NCBI RefSeq assembly: GCF_022808915.1
Contig: NZ_JAKZFS010000007.1
Span: 60,938-124,937 of the forward strand
Direction of reading: 5' to 3'
Source: Fundidesulfovibrio terrae
GTDB lineage: Bacteria > Desulfobacterota > Desulfovibrionia > Desulfovibrionales > Desulfovibrionaceae
Length of the DNA: 64,000 nucleotides
Shown: positions 1 through 8,972 of the stretch, one piece after another
Numbering within the stretch: position 1 is the first letter of the stretch
Layout of the letters: each line of letters opens with the position of its first letter
Made by a program: the position numbers and the translations under genes
The notes under the pieces: model-generated
The model's database searches: none
Seen by the model: only the letters and a program-made list of their open reading frames with translations
Told to the model about the DNA's origin: nothing

Positions 1-2
1 GC

Positions 3-1352
3 GTCGAGTCCGGCGAGTTCGAGATCATCAAGAACTCCCTGGCTTGCATCACCGATGACCGCCGCCTTCAGGCCGTGTTCATCGGCTTCGCCTTCGGCTC
101 CTTCATCGAAGGCACCGCCGGCTTCGGCACTCCCGTGGCCATCACCGCGGCCATGCTGGTGGGCCTCGGCTTCAACCCCCTGTACGCCGCCGGTCTCTGC
201 CTGCTGGCCAACACCGCCCCCGTGGCCTTCGGCGCGGTCGGTATCCCCATCACCGCCCTGGCCGGCGCCACCAAGCTGAACGAGATGCACATCTCCGCCA
301 TCGTCGGCCGCCAGCTGCCCTTCCTGTCCATCATCGTGCCCATCTGGCTGTCCGTCACCATGTGTGGCTTCAAGCGCACCCTGGAAGTCCTTCCCGCCCT
401 GCTGGTGGCCGGCGTGTCCTTCGCCGGTACCCAGTTCCTGATGTCCAACTTCCACGGCCCCACCCTGCCCGACATCCTGTCGGCCATCGTGACCATCGTC
501 GCCCTGTGGGCCTTCCTGCGCGTGTGGAAGCCCAAGAACGTGTTCCACTTCCCCGACGAGCCCGCGCCCACCGGCCCGGCCGTTTGCAACTACAGCTCCG
601 GCGAGATCCTGCGCGCCTGGATGCCCTACATCATCCTGGCCATCCTGGTGCTGCTCCAGGGCTGGCCCTCCATCAAGCCCGTCCTGGCCAAGGCCGTCGA
701 CATCGGCATTGACTGGCCTATGTACCACAACATGGTTGCCAAGCTGGTCGGCGACAAGGCGACCCCCCTGCCCGTCGTCTACCACTTCCAGCCCCTGGCC
801 GCCGCCGGCACCGCCATCCTGCTCTCCGGCATCCTGGCCCTGTTCATCATGCCCAACTACAGCGTCGGCCGCGCCATCGGCTGCTTCGGCCGCACCATCC
901 ACCAGCTGCGCTGGCCCATCGTCTCCATCGGCAACATCGTCGGCCTGGCCTTCGTCATGAACGCCAACGGCATGTCCACCACCCTTGGTCTGGCCCTGGC
1001 CACCACGGGCGCCCTGTTCCCGTTCTTCTCCCCGATCCTGGGCTGGCTGGGCGTGTTCCTGACCGGTTCGGACACCTCCTCCAACCTGCTCTTCGGCAAC
1101 CTGCAGAAGACCACCGCCACGGCCATCGGCGTCAACCCCGAGTTGTGCGCCGCCGCCAACACCTCCGGCGGTGTCACCGGCAAGATGATCTCGCCCCAGT
1201 CCATCGCCGTCGGCGTGGCCGCCACCGGCCTGCACGGCAAGGACGGCGACATCTTCCGCTTCACGCTGTGGCACTCCGTTGCCATGCTGCTCTTCATCTG
1301 TACCCTGACCATGCTTATGGCCTACCCGCTCAAGTGGATGCTGCCCGGCTAG
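3..1352 (+). CDS. lctP: L-lactate permease, 5'-truncated
   Basis: This is the C-terminal ~449 residues of an inner-membrane LctP/LldP-family L-lactate permease; the reading frame is open to the window edge, so the start lies outside. The protein is almost entirely hydrophobic segments with the family's Gly-rich patches (IEGTAGFGTP near the visible N-terminus, GSDTSSNLLFGNLQ and TSGGVTGKMISPQSIAVG toward the end). Family members are about 550 residues, so roughly 100 are missing. It imports lactate, the classical electron donor of Desulfovibrio. It is the last gene of its transcript, because a strong terminator hairpin follows 24 bases after the stop. A role in lactate rather than glycolate uptake is inferred. 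Confidence 0.93.
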   Translation, partial: VESGEFEIIKNSLACITDDRRLQAVFIGFAFGSFIEGTAGFGTPVAITAAMLVGLGFNPLYAAGLCLLANTAPVAFGAVGIPITALAGATKLNEMHISAIVGRQLPFLSIIVPIWLSVTMCGFKRTLEVLPALLVAGVSFAGTQFLMSNFHGPTLPDILSAIVTIVALWAFLRVWKPKNVFHFPDEPAPTGPAVCNYSSGEILRAWMPYIILAILVLLQGWPSIKPVLAKAVDIGIDWPMYHNMVAKLVGDKATPLPVVYHFQPLAAAGTAILLSGILALFIMPNYSVGRAIGCFGRTIHQLRWPIVSIGNIVGLAFVMNANGMSTTLGLALATTGALFPFFSPILGWLGVFLTGSDTSSNLLFGNLQKTTATAIGVNPELCAAANTSGGVTGKMISPQSIAVGVAATGLHGKDGDIFRFTLWHSVAMLLFICTLTMLMAYPLKWMLPG

Positions 1353-1375
1353 CACCCGACCCGTCCTGACCCACC

Positions 1376-1408
1376 GGGGGGCTCCGTCCTGGAGCCCCCC
1401 AATCTTTT
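1376..1408 (+). terminator. Rho-independent terminator after lctP
   Basis: A perfect 10-bp G/C-rich stem (GGGGGGCTCC with GGAGCCCCCC) around a 5-nt loop is followed by a short T-rich run (AATCTTTTGT). It ends the lactate permease transcript. Confidence 0.85.
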
Positions 1409-1497
1409 GTCCACGACTTGCAAACCCCCTTCAAATCATTAATAGATAGGTGCAACGCTCTAGCACCTGACCGTTTACGCCCAAGGAGGACCAACCC

Positions 1498-3375
1498 ATG
1501 TCGTCCGTCTCCCCTGCCCGGGCCAATGCCTTTATGCTCTTCTTCCGCCGTTTCTCCATTTCCTGGCGCTTCGCTCTACTCCTGATCCTGTTCTCCATCT
1601 TCGTCGGCGGCGTCGTCACCGTCTTCTATCTTGGACTCAAGCAGGTTCTCGACCATAACGTCCAGGCCGCCCAGAACATCATGATCGAAGGGCAGAAGGA
1701 AAAACTGGCAGTGGCTTCGAATTCCATGGCCCTGTCCATCGCCGAAGCCATCAAGGAAGAGAAGGACCCGGCCGCCCGGATCGAACTTATCCGCAAGATG
1801 GTGGATCCCATCCGGTTCGAACAAGACAAGTCCGGTTACTATTTCGTCTACGAAAACACCGTCAACGTGGCGTTGCCCACCAAGAAAGACGCCCAAGGCA
1901 AGGACCTGGGCGACACAAAGGACAAGAACAACGTCTACTTCGTCCGCGACCTCATGACCAAGGCCAAGGATGGCGGCGGCTTCGTCGAATACGTCTTCCC
2001 CAAGCCCGGCCAGGGCGACCAGCCCAAGCTGGCCTACTCCACCATGATTCCCGGCACCACCATGTGGATCGGCACGGGCGTCTACATCGACAACATCGAG
2101 AAGGAAAAAGCCAACATCCGCCTCCAGAGCGAGGAGCGCATCCGCTCCATCCTGACTCAGATTTTCACGGGCATCGGCGTCTGCCTGGTGCTGATCATCC
2201 TTTTGAGCGGGCTCATCATCTCCACCATCTCCGGGCCCATCCGCGAGGCCACCTCCGCAGCCATGCGCTGCGCCGACGGCGACCTGGACATCAAGCTCGA
2301 CGCCCTGGGCAGCGACGAGGCCGCCCGCATGCAGGCCGCCCTCAACAAGATGGTGGAGACCCTGCGCGCCAACATCCGGGACATCGAAGCCAAGACCCAG
2401 GAAGCCCAGGACAAGGCCCTCGCCGCCGACGCCGCCCGCCTCCAGGCCGAAGAGGCCATGGACAAGGCCGAAAAGGCCCGCTGCGACGGCATGGCCCAGG
2501 CAGCCTCCAGGCTGGAAGCCGTGGTGCAGCACATCGGCTCGGCCACCCAGTCCATCTCCCACCAGGCCGACGACATCAACACCCGCGCCGGTGAACAGAG
2601 CGAACGCATCGGCGTCACCGCCACCAACATGGACCAGATGTCCGACGCGGTCATGGACGTGGCCCGCAACGCCTCCTCCGCCTCCGTCCAGGCCGAACAG
2701 GCCCGCCAGAAGGCCATCGAGGGCCGCAAGGTGGTGGACGACTCCATCCAGGCCATGCGCCAGGTGGGCGGCGAGGCCCGCTCGCTCAAGAGCAACATGG
2801 ACGACCTGGGCAAGCGCTCCCAGGACATCAACCGCATCCTCACCGTCATCTCGGACATCGCCGACCAGACCAACCTGCTGGCCCTGAACGCCGCCATCGA
2901 GGCCGCACGCGCCGGCGACGCCGGGCGCGGCTTCGCCGTGGTGGCCGACGAGGTGCGCAAGCTGGCCGAAAAGACCATGACCGCCACCCAGGAAGTCACG
3001 TCCAGCATCACCGCCATCCAGAAGTCGGCCCAGGACAGCATCTCCAACACCGACCGCGCCATCGACACCATCGAGCTGGCCGGGCAGTTGGCGGACAAGT
3101 CCGGCGCACTGCTGAACGAACTGGTCGCGGGCGCGCAGACCTCGGCCGAACAGATCCAGACCATCGCCGCCGCCGCCGAGGAACAGTCCGCCGCATCCGA
3201 GGAGATCAACCGCTCCCTGGAATCCGTGAGCGAACTGACCAGCCAGACCCTCGGCAGCGTCGAGAACGCCGCCGACGCCATCAAGGGGCTGCTGGGACAG
3301 GCCAACGAACTGCGGCGCATCATCGACGAACTGAAAGTCGAGGCCGGATGCCACATGCCGGCCCTGGGAGCGTAA
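1498..3375 (+). CDS. Methyl-accepting chemotaxis protein with Cache sensor
   Basis: A 625-residue transmembrane chemoreceptor. TM1 lies at about residues 22-42, a periplasmic single-Cache-type ligand domain at about 45-215 (it contains YYFVYENT and GTGVYIDN stretches typical of sCache), TM2 at about 219-240, a HAMP linker follows, then a coiled-coil signalling domain. The conserved hairpin tip ([21 protein letters not shown]) is near residue 455. It lacks the C-terminal pentapeptide tether. The start is supported by AAGGAGG 7 bases upstream. It should feed a CheA/CheW array; the ligand is unknown. It stands alone between terminators and is followed by a GCCTCCGGCGGCCA repeat module. Confidence 0.92.
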   Translation: MSSVSPARANAFMLFFRRFSISWRFALLLILFSIFVGGVVTVFYLGLKQVLDHNVQAAQNIMIEGQKEKLAVASNSMALSIAEAIKEEKDPAARIELIRKMVDPIRFEQDKSGYYFVYENTVNVALPTKKDAQGKDLGDTKDKNNVYFVRDLMTKAKDGGGFVEYVFPKPGQGDQPKLAYSTMIPGTTMWIGTGVYIDNIEKEKANIRLQSEERIRSILTQIFTGIGVCLVLIILLSGLIISTISGPIREATSAAMRCADGDLDIKLDALGSDEAARMQAALNKMVETLRANIRDIEAKTQEAQDKALAADAARLQAEEAMDKAEKARCDGMAQAASRLEAVVQHIGSATQSISHQADDINTRAGEQSERIGVTATNMDQMSDAVMDVARNASSASVQAEQARQKAIEGRKVVDDSIQAMRQVGGEARSLKSNMDDLGKRSQDINRILTVISDIADQTNLLALNAAIEAARAGDAGRGFAVVADEVRKLAEKTMTATQEVTSSITAIQKSAQDSISNTDRAIDTIELAGQLADKSGALLNELVAGAQTSAEQIQTIAAAAEEQSAASEEINRSLESVSELTSQTLGSVENAADAIKGLLGQANELRRIIDELKVEAGCHMPALGA

Positions 3376-3385
3376 GAGTTAAGAG

Positions 3386-3417
3386 GCCTCCGGCGGCCAG
3401 GGGGATCATCCCCCTGG
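3386..3417 (+). repeat. GCCTCCGGCGGCCA intergenic module, copy A
   Basis: Just downstream of the chemoreceptor stop, GCCTCCGGCGGCCA is followed by an 8-bp hairpin (CCAGGGGG/CCCCCTGG). The same 14-mer in inverted orientation occurs at 3502-3515, and the same word lies downstream of glgB at 55696-55709. Its position right after stop codons, read in the direction of transcription, suggests a terminator-linked REP-like module. Confidence 0.6.
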
Positions 3418-3430
3418 ACCCTCAATAAGC

Positions 3431-3468
3431 TTCGCGCCCTTGAGCGTTCTTACGCTCAAGGGCGCGAA
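3431..3468. terminator. 16-bp hairpin between convergent genes
   Basis: A perfect 16-bp inverted repeat (TTCGCGCCCTTGAGCG with its complement) around a 6-nt loop sits midway between the chemoreceptor (+) and the ABC permease (-). It has no clear T-run, so a bidirectional terminator or REP-like role is inferred. Confidence 0.5.
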
Positions 3469-3480
3469 TCTATTTAGGAT

Positions 3481-3515
3481 TCCAAAGGGACTTCGTTCCT
3501 TTGGCCGCCGGAGGC
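3481..3515 (-). repeat. GCCTCCGGCGGCCA intergenic module, copy B
   Basis: Read on the minus strand, downstream of the ABC permease stop, this is GCCTCCGGCGGCCAAAGG with an adjacent hairpin (CCAAAGGGA/TTCCTTTGG, one mismatch). Together with copy A it forms a large palindromic block that encloses the 3431-3468 hairpin. Confidence 0.6.
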
Positions 3516-3528
3516 ATTCTTCAGTTCT

Positions 3529-6075
3529 TTACTCGTTGCGCAAATACGGCCACGCCTTGCCGGACAGCATCCGCCACATGCCCGAGAGCGCCATCACCAG
3601 CGTGAGCGCCATGGCCGTCCCCAGCACGCCGAGCACCGGCCCGGCGAAGAAGCTCCACTCCACGCTCATGTAGCGGGTCACGAAGAACCACGACAGCCCG
3701 GCCCCCAGCATGAGCGCCGCCAGGCCGGCCGCCAGGCCGGCCATGCCGTGCTCGCAGAGCATGATGGTCATGATGTCGCGCCGCGTGGCCCCGCAGACCT
3801 TGTAGATCACCGTCTCGTACTGCCGCCGGGCCATGGCCGCCCGCAGGCTCTGGGCCAGCACCAGAAGCCCCGCCAGGAGCGTCACCACAGCCGAGGCCCG
3901 CACCGCCATGGCGATCTGCCCCGCCAGGTTGGAGACGTCCGCCAGGGCCTCGTCCACGCGCTGGATGCTTATGTTGCCGAAGCGCGCCCCGATGCGGTCG
4001 TATACCTCGCTTGCGGCCTGGGGCTTGGAGGGGTCCACGTAGGCCGTGGCCAGGTAGCTCATGGGGTCGTTGTCCAGAACGCCCGGCGAAAGAATGAAGG
4101 CGTAGTTGAGCGAGAGCGACAGCCAGTTGATGCGCCGCAGGCTCGCCACAGTGAGCTCCACCTCGCGCCCGAGAACGCTCACCGAGAGTCTGTCGCCCAC
4201 GCGAAGCCCCAGGCCCTTGGCCACCTCGGCGTCCATGGAGACCAGCGGGGGGCCGGAGTAGTCCTCGGGCCACCACTTTCCGGCAGTGATGAGAGCGCCC
4301 TGAGACATGCCCCGGGCGGTGCTCAGGCTGCGGTCGCCACGCACGGCCCAGGCCACGTTCTCGGGTACCTGCAGGTTCTCCACGGGCACGCCCTTGACCG
4401 AAACGATGCGCCCGCGCAGCGACGGCGCGGCCTCCACGCGCGTGACGCCCTCGATGGAAGAGAGAACCTGGCGGAATTCGTCGATCTGGTAGGGCTGGAC
4501 GTCCAGGAAGAAGAACGACGGGGCCTGAGCGGGCAGTTCCTCGCGCATGGTGTGTTGAAAATTGGCGTCGGAGAGGGCCACGGCCGAGAGCACCGTGAGC
4601 CCGAGTCCCAGGCAGGCCACCACCGGCCCCGTGGGGTTGCCGGGGCGGTGCAGGCCCGTGACGGCCAAGGCCAGGCGAGGGTCGCGCGGGCGCGGCAGGG
4701 CGCGCGCAACCAGAATGAGCAGCTTTGCCGCCAGCCAGAAGGCCACAGTGCAGCCCAGGGCGGAATAGATGAAGCCCCAGCCCAGTCGGGCGTCCGGGGA
4801 GCTTTCCAGCACCAGCCAGCCAAGCGCCAGCCCCATGAGCGCGGACGCGGCCAGGGCGGCGCGGCCGGGCCGGGGGCGCTCCGGGGCGGCGTAGCCCCGG
4901 AAGAGCGTCAGGGGCGACACGTGGACGCGCGACGACAGCGGCGGCAGGGCGAAGGCCACGGCCGTGAGCGCCCCGAAGAGCCCGGCCAGGGCCAAGGCCT
5001 TGGGGTAGAGCCCGGCCTTGGGGGCCACCGGCAGCACCTGGGCCAGGGCGGGCGCGCCCAGATAGCCCACGGCCGCGCCCACGGCCAGTCCCACGGCGAT
5101 GCCGCAGGCGGCCAGGAACATGATCTGCAGGAAGAACACCCGGAAGACCAGCCCGCCGGGAGCGCCCACAGCCTTGAACGTGGCTATGGTTTTGGTCTTG
5201 GATTCCAGGTAGGCCGACACGGCCTCGGACACACCGAGTCCGCCGAGCAGCAGCGCCGACAGCCCCACCAGAGCCATGAGCCCGCCCAGGCGGGTGAATC
5301 CGTCGCGGATGGTGGGGGCGGCCTCGTCGGCGGTACGCACCCGGATGCTCGGGTCGTCCAGCTCCTGCTTGAGCGTCCGGGCGGCCTCGGCCGTTTGGGC
5401 CGGGGCGCCCAGGGCCAGGCGGTACTCGTAGCGCACCATGCTGCCCGGCCGGGCCAGGCCCGTGCTCTCCATTCCTTCAAGCGACACCAAAAGCCTCGGA
5501 CCGAAGGCCAGCAGGCGAAACGCCCGGTCCGGCTCCTGGGTGAGTATGCCGCGTATCTGGAAGCTGGCGTCGCCCACGCCGATGACGTCGCCCACCCTGG
5601 CCTGGATTCGGGCAAGCAGGTCCGGGTGGACCAGGGCTCCGTAGACGCCCCCGCGCTCTGCCAGGGCGTCGGCAAGGGATCCGGCTCCCTCAAGGGCCGG
5701 CAGTGCGGTGACCGCCCCCAGCAGGGGATAGGCCCGGTCCACGGCCTTGAGCGACACCAGGGCGCGCTTGGCGCCGGGAGCGGCGTCGTTCTCGGCCATG
5801 GCCCGCATCTCGAGGACTTCCGAGACGCGCCCCAGCCGCGTAAGCGCCTGGAGTTCGGCGGGCTTGAGGGGGATGCTGCTCAGGCTGACCTCGAGGTCAC
5901 CGCCCATGATGCTGGCGGCCTCGGCGGCCACGGACGCCCGGAACGCCTCGGAAAGCGTGCCCACCGTGGCGATGGCCGCCACGCCCAGGGCCAGGCAGCC
6001 GAGGAAGGTCCACAGCCCGCGCACCCCGCCGCGCAGTTCGCGGCGGGCCAGGCGCAGGGCGAGAGGGGCTTTCAT
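3529..6075 (-). CDS. FtsX-type ABC transporter permease
   Basis: An 848-residue inner-membrane protein of the FtsX/MacB-permease superfamily in the YbbP-like double layout. An N-terminal TM (about 20-42) leads to a long periplasmic region, a first FtsX three-TM block (about 265-385), further TM pairs (about 425-500), a second periplasmic region, and a final FtsX block (about 715-840). Such permeases work with a cytosolic LolD/MacB-like ATPase to move lipids, lipoproteins or peptides from the membrane. The start MKAPLALRLARREL is chosen because family members begin with a short basic stretch before TM1; an upstream extension overlaps the next gene in an unrelated frame. No ATPase gene lies next to it here, which is unusual. 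Confidence 0.85.
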   Translation of the reverse strand: MKAPLALRLARRELRGGVRGLWTFLGCLALGVAAIATVGTLSEAFRASVAAEAASIMGGDLEVSLSSIPLKPAELQALTRLGRVSEVLEMRAMAENDAAPGAKRALVSLKAVDRAYPLLGAVTALPALEGAGSLADALAERGGVYGALVHPDLLARIQARVGDVIGVGDASFQIRGILTQEPDRAFRLLAFGPRLLVSLEGMESTGLARPGSMVRYEYRLALGAPAQTAEAARTLKQELDDPSIRVRTADEAAPTIRDGFTRLGGLMALVGLSALLLGGLGVSEAVSAYLESKTKTIATFKAVGAPGGLVFRVFFLQIMFLAACGIAVGLAVGAAVGYLGAPALAQVLPVAPKAGLYPKALALAGLFGALTAVAFALPPLSSRVHVSPLTLFRGYAAPERPRPGRAALAASALMGLALGWLVLESSPDARLGWGFIYSALGCTVAFWLAAKLLILVARALPRPRDPRLALAVTGLHRPGNPTGPVVACLGLGLTVLSAVALSDANFQHTMREELPAQAPSFFFLDVQPYQIDEFRQVLSSIEGVTRVEAAPSLRGRIVSVKGVPVENLQVPENVAWAVRGDRSLSTARGMSQGALITAGKWWPEDYSGPPLVSMDAEVAKGLGLRVGDRLSVSVLGREVELTVASLRRINWLSLSLNYAFILSPGVLDNDPMSYLATAYVDPSKPQAASEVYDRIGARFGNISIQRVDEALADVSNLAGQIAMAVRASAVVTLLAGLLVLAQSLRAAMARRQYETVIYKVCGATRRDIMTIMLCEHGMAGLAAGLAALMLGAGLSWFFVTRYMSVEWSFFAGPVLGVLGTAMALTLVMALSGMWRMLSGKAWPYLRNE

Positions 6076-6103
6076 GCGTGCTCCGTCTTCCAGGTACGCG
6101 ACG

Positions 6104-6541
6104 CTAGAATCCCGACTGGCACTCGTAGAGTTCGTTGTTGCAGTTGGCCACGCAGGCGGCGCGCTGGTAGGGGTCGCGCAGGGTGTTGCAGAAGTTGGCG
6201 CAGTTGCCCCACTGGACGTTGCACTGGGCGCGCACCCGGGCGGCGTATGCCTCCGGGCTCTCATAAGGACGCGGCTGGATGACCGTCCCGCCGAAATAGC
6301 GCTGGTTGTGGCGGCGCCATTCCTCGGCCTCCCACTGGCGGCGGGCGTCCTCTTTCTCCTGCCAGCGCTGGCGCTCGCGCTCCTCGCGCCTCATCTCGCG
6401 CTCCTCGTGGCGGCGTTCGCGGTCATAGTCGTCACGGGACGGCGGCGGGCCGTAGGGATAATACTGGCCTTGGGCCAGGGCGGGCAGGCATGGCAGAGTC
6501 AGGGCCGAAAGAACCAGAAACACGATGATGCGGATGAACAT
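6104..6541 (-). CDS. Small secreted Cys-rich coiled-coil protein
   Basis: 145 residues with no family I recognise. A hydrophobic signal peptide (about 1-23, cleavage after ALA) is followed by a Tyr/Pro-rich patch, a highly charged Arg/Glu helix (about 38-80), and a C-terminal domain with six cysteines within the last ~40 residues, suggesting three disulfides in the periplasm or outside. It lies 28 bases upstream of the ABC permease on the same strand and may be cotranscribed with it. Function unknown; it could be a binding partner of the permease. Confidence 0.7.
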   Translation of the reverse strand: MFIRIIVFLVLSALTLPCLPALAQGQYYPYGPPPSRDDYDRERRHEEREMRREERERQRWQEKEDARRQWEAEEWRRHNQRYFGGTVIQPRPYESPEAYAARVRAQCNVQWGNCANFCNTLRDPYQRAACVANCNNELYECQSGF

Positions 6542-6720
6542 GCATTTTCTCCTGAGGCGAAACTAATACCTATATTTCAGCACCCCAAGCCGACTCCGGC
6601 AAGATAAATTTCGTTCACCTTGTCAATCCGTCCGCCCGGCTTGACCTCGAGCCCGCCAGGGTTCAAAATGGAGTCGCCTAACTATATTCATCCAGGTTAA
6701 CAGTTTTCAAGGAGCCTTCC

Positions 6721-7836
6721 ATGGCCGCCAAACCAAGCGCCGTCTATTTCGCCAACCTTCGGGCCAGGGGTCCCAAGGACAACAAGCTCTCCCGCGTGGG
6801 CAAGCTCTTCGAGCAGGCCGGATTCAAGAAGCTCGCGGGCAAGGACGCCCTCGCTGCAGTGAAGGTCCACTTCGGCGAGCTCGGCAACGACACCTTCGTC
6901 AGCCCTGTGCTCATCCGGGCGCTGATCGACAAGCTCAAGAAATACGGGGCCAGCCCCTTCCTCACCGACACGGCCACGCTCTACTCCGGTTCGCGCCACA
7001 ACGCCGTGGACCACCTGCGAACGGCGTTCCTGCATGGCTTCGGCCCCGAGACCGCGGGCGCGCCCGTGGTCGTGGCCGACGGCCTGCGCGGCAACGACTG
7101 GCGTGAGGTGCGGGTCGGGCTCAAGCATTTCAAGAAGGTCAAGATCGCCACCGGAATCCTGGAGGCCGACTCCCTGCTGGCCGTCAGCCACTTCAAGGGC
7201 CACGAGATGGCCGGATTCGGCGGGGCCATCAAGAACCTGGCCATGGGCTGCGCTCCCCCGGCGGGCAAGCGCGACCAGCACTCCCCCCGCTTCCAGGTGG
7301 ACCAGGGGCCGTGCATCGGCTGCGCCGAGTGCCTGAAGGTCTGCCCGGAGAAGGCCGTGAACGTCAGCGCCAAAAAGGCCACCATCGACAAGAACCTCTG
7401 CATCGGCTGCGGCGAGTGCATCACGGTCTGCCGCCCCAAGGCCATCTCCATGGACTGGGCCACCGAACTCGGCCCCTTCACCGAGAAAATGGTGGAATAC
7501 GCCTTCGGCGCGGTGAAGGGCCGCAAGGCCAAGACCGGCTACGTCAACTTCCTGGTGAACATCACTCCGGACTGCGACTGCGTGCCCTGGTCCGACGCCC
7601 CAATCGTGCCCGACATCGGAATCCTGGCCTCCAGCGACCCCGTGGCCATTGACAAAGCCTGCCTTGATCTGGTCAATCAGCAGGCGGCGCTGCCGGGTTC
7701 GCACCTGCACGCCAACCACGCCCCGGGGCAGCACAAGTTCCAGGGCCTGTGGCGGCACACCCTGGGCGATCTCCAGCTCTCCTACGCCGAGGAGATCGGC
7801 CTGGGCACCCAGCGCTACGACCTGGTCGAAATCTAG
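6721..7836 (+). CDS. DUF362 / 2x[4Fe-4S] ferredoxin-domain protein
   Basis: A 371-residue cytosolic iron-sulfur protein. The N-terminal ~190 residues are of DUF362 type, with VKVHFGELGN and SHFKGHEMAGFGGAIKNLAMG. They are followed by two ferredoxin motifs, CIGCAECLKVCP (about residue 198) and CIGCGECITVCR (about 227), then a second DUF362-like part. An AAGGAG site precedes the ATG. Family members occur across anaerobes and are thought to transfer electrons; no substrate is established. It is monocistronic by position, with a terminator after it. Confidence 0.88.
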   Translation: MAAKPSAVYFANLRARGPKDNKLSRVGKLFEQAGFKKLAGKDALAAVKVHFGELGNDTFVSPVLIRALIDKLKKYGASPFLTDTATLYSGSRHNAVDHLRTAFLHGFGPETAGAPVVVADGLRGNDWREVRVGLKHFKKVKIATGILEADSLLAVSHFKGHEMAGFGGAIKNLAMGCAPPAGKRDQHSPRFQVDQGPCIGCAECLKVCPEKAVNVSAKKATIDKNLCIGCGECITVCRPKAISMDWATELGPFTEKMVEYAFGAVKGRKAKTGYVNFLVNITPDCDCVPWSDAPIVPDIGILASSDPVAIDKACLDLVNQQAALPGSHLHANHAPGQHKFQGLWRHTLGDLQLSYAEEIGLGTQRYDLVEI

Positions 7837-7888
7837 TCCGTTCGCGCATCACGCCGCCTCATTCAGCTTCCCCGTACTTGCACGGCAT

Positions 7889-7919
7889 GCCCCGTCCCTT
7901 AACGGGACGGGGCTTTTTC
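7889..7919 (+). terminator. Rho-independent terminator
   Basis: A perfect stem GCCCCGTCCC/GGGACGGGGC with a 5-nt loop, followed by TTTTT, about 50 bases after the DUF362 gene. Confidence 0.9.
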
Positions 7920-7987
7920 CGAGGCCATTCTTCACCTCCCGAAGGATCGCCCCCACACTACAACCATACCCCAGGAGTCTGAAAGCA

Positions 7988-8539
7988 ATGGATCAGAAGA
8001 CGGCCAACCCGGCCCCCGTAGGCCTGCTCGGGTTCGGAATGACCACCATCCTGCTCAACATCCACAACGCCGGATTTTTCCCCATCAGCGCCATGATCCT
8101 GGCCATGGGGATCTTCTACGGCGGCATCGCCCAGGTGATCGCGGGCGTGCTGGAATACAAGAAGGGCAACACCTTCGCATACACGGCCTTTACGAGCTAC
8201 GGCATGTTCTGGCTCACCCTGGTGTTTCTCATCGTGGCCCCCAAATGGGGCATCACCGGCGCGACCGAGCACGCCTTCATGGCCTGGTACCTGTTCGTGT
8301 GGGGCCTGTTCACCCTGTTCATGTTCATCGGCACGCTGAACAAGGGCCCGGTGCTCAAGTTCATCTTCGGGTCGCTGACCATCCTGTTCTTCCTGCTGGC
8401 CGTGCGCGACTGGACCGGCTCGGAGCTGATCGGCACCATCGCCGGCTGGGAAGGCATCGTGTGCGGCGCGTCGGCCTTCTACCTGGGCATGGCCGAGGTG
8501 CTGGAGGAAGCTCGCGGCCGCAAGATCCTGCCGTTCTAG
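7988..8539 (+). CDS. satP: Acetate/succinate transporter, GPR1/FUN34/YaaH family
   Basis: A 183-residue protein with six predicted TM helices. The N-terminal family signature is clear (NPAPVGLLGFGMTTILLNIHN, close to the NPAPLGL motif of YaaH/SatP). It is typical in length for bacterial members, which carry acetate or succinate with protons. Acetate is the end product of incomplete lactate oxidation, so acetate export or uptake fits the metabolism suggested by lctP. The start ATG has AGGAG ahead of it; an upstream in-frame extension through the terminator is rejected. Confidence 0.88.
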   Translation: MDQKTANPAPVGLLGFGMTTILLNIHNAGFFPISAMILAMGIFYGGIAQVIAGVLEYKKGNTFAYTAFTSYGMFWLTLVFLIVAPKWGITGATEHAFMAWYLFVWGLFTLFMFIGTLNKGPVLKFIFGSLTILFFLLAVRDWTGSELIGTIAGWEGIVCGASAFYLGMAEVLEEARGRKILPF

Positions 8540-8605
8540 GGCAGCTGCTGGCGTCCCAGGCGAGCCTGCAACCTCGCCGGGGCGCCGTTGTTTCCGCTTG
8601 ATCCG

Positions 8606-8640
8606 CCGGGGGGCTTGCCGGAAACCGGCGAGGCCCCCGG
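8606..8640. other. G/C-rich hairpin after satP
   Basis: A long imperfect stem with an inner GCCGG/CCGGC and an outer CCGGGGG/CCCCCGG. It has no T-run. It lies in the 250-base gap between satP and the next small gene and could slow or end satP transcription. Confidence 0.4.
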
Positions 8641-8711
8641 CCCCTCGACTCCTCAGGCCCGCCGTGCTAGGCTTTGAAAAAAAGGGGAGTGCTTCAAGGT
8701 ATTTCTCTTTT

Positions 8712-8764
8712 CCGCCCGGTTTGTCCTTTGGTGGTCAAAGGCCATTTCCCCCCGGGCGGTTTTT
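8712..8764 (+). terminator. Nested-hairpin terminator-like structure
   Basis: An outer CCGCCCGG/CCGGGCGG stem encloses an inner CCTTTG/CAAAGG hairpin and is followed by TTTTT. It lies 26 bases upstream of the next start, so it could terminate satP read-through or act as an attenuator for the small protein and menG. Confidence 0.55.
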
Positions 8765-8789
8765 GCACAATCACACTACGGAGCACGCC

Positions 8790-8969
8790 GTGGACAAGAT
8801 ACAAGACAAGGCCCTGCAGGTGGCCAAGGAGATCGTGGTCAAGTTCGTGGAGACCGGGCGCATCTCGCCGTCCAACTTCACCAGCCACTTCTCCCGCATC
8901 TATCTCGAAGTGCTGCGCACCATCACCGAGCACACGCCCCATCCGGGCCAGTCCGGGGACGAGGACTAG
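8790..8969 (+). CDS. Conserved small protein upstream of menG
   Basis: 59 residues starting with GTG, with CGGAG 6-10 bases upstream. It is soluble, helical and highly charged, with no recognisable domain (starts VDKIQDKALQVAKEI, ends in an acidic GDED tail). Its stop is 3 bases before the menG start, so the two are almost certainly cotranslated. Function unknown; the tight coupling suggests a link to quinone synthesis, or simply operon packing. Confidence 0.65.
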   Translation: MDKIQDKALQVAKEIVVKFVETGRISPSNFTSHFSRIYLEVLRTITEHTPHPGQSGDED

Positions 8970-8972
8970 CGC

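Noticed and set aside
1576..3354. 592-codon open frame on the minus strand
   Set aside because: It is antisense to a clear chemoreceptor gene and is a by-product of high GC at third codon positions; it has no family features.
3748..6282. 844-codon plus-strand frame
   Set aside because: Antisense shadow of the FtsX-type permease; low-complexity Gly/His/Gln composition.
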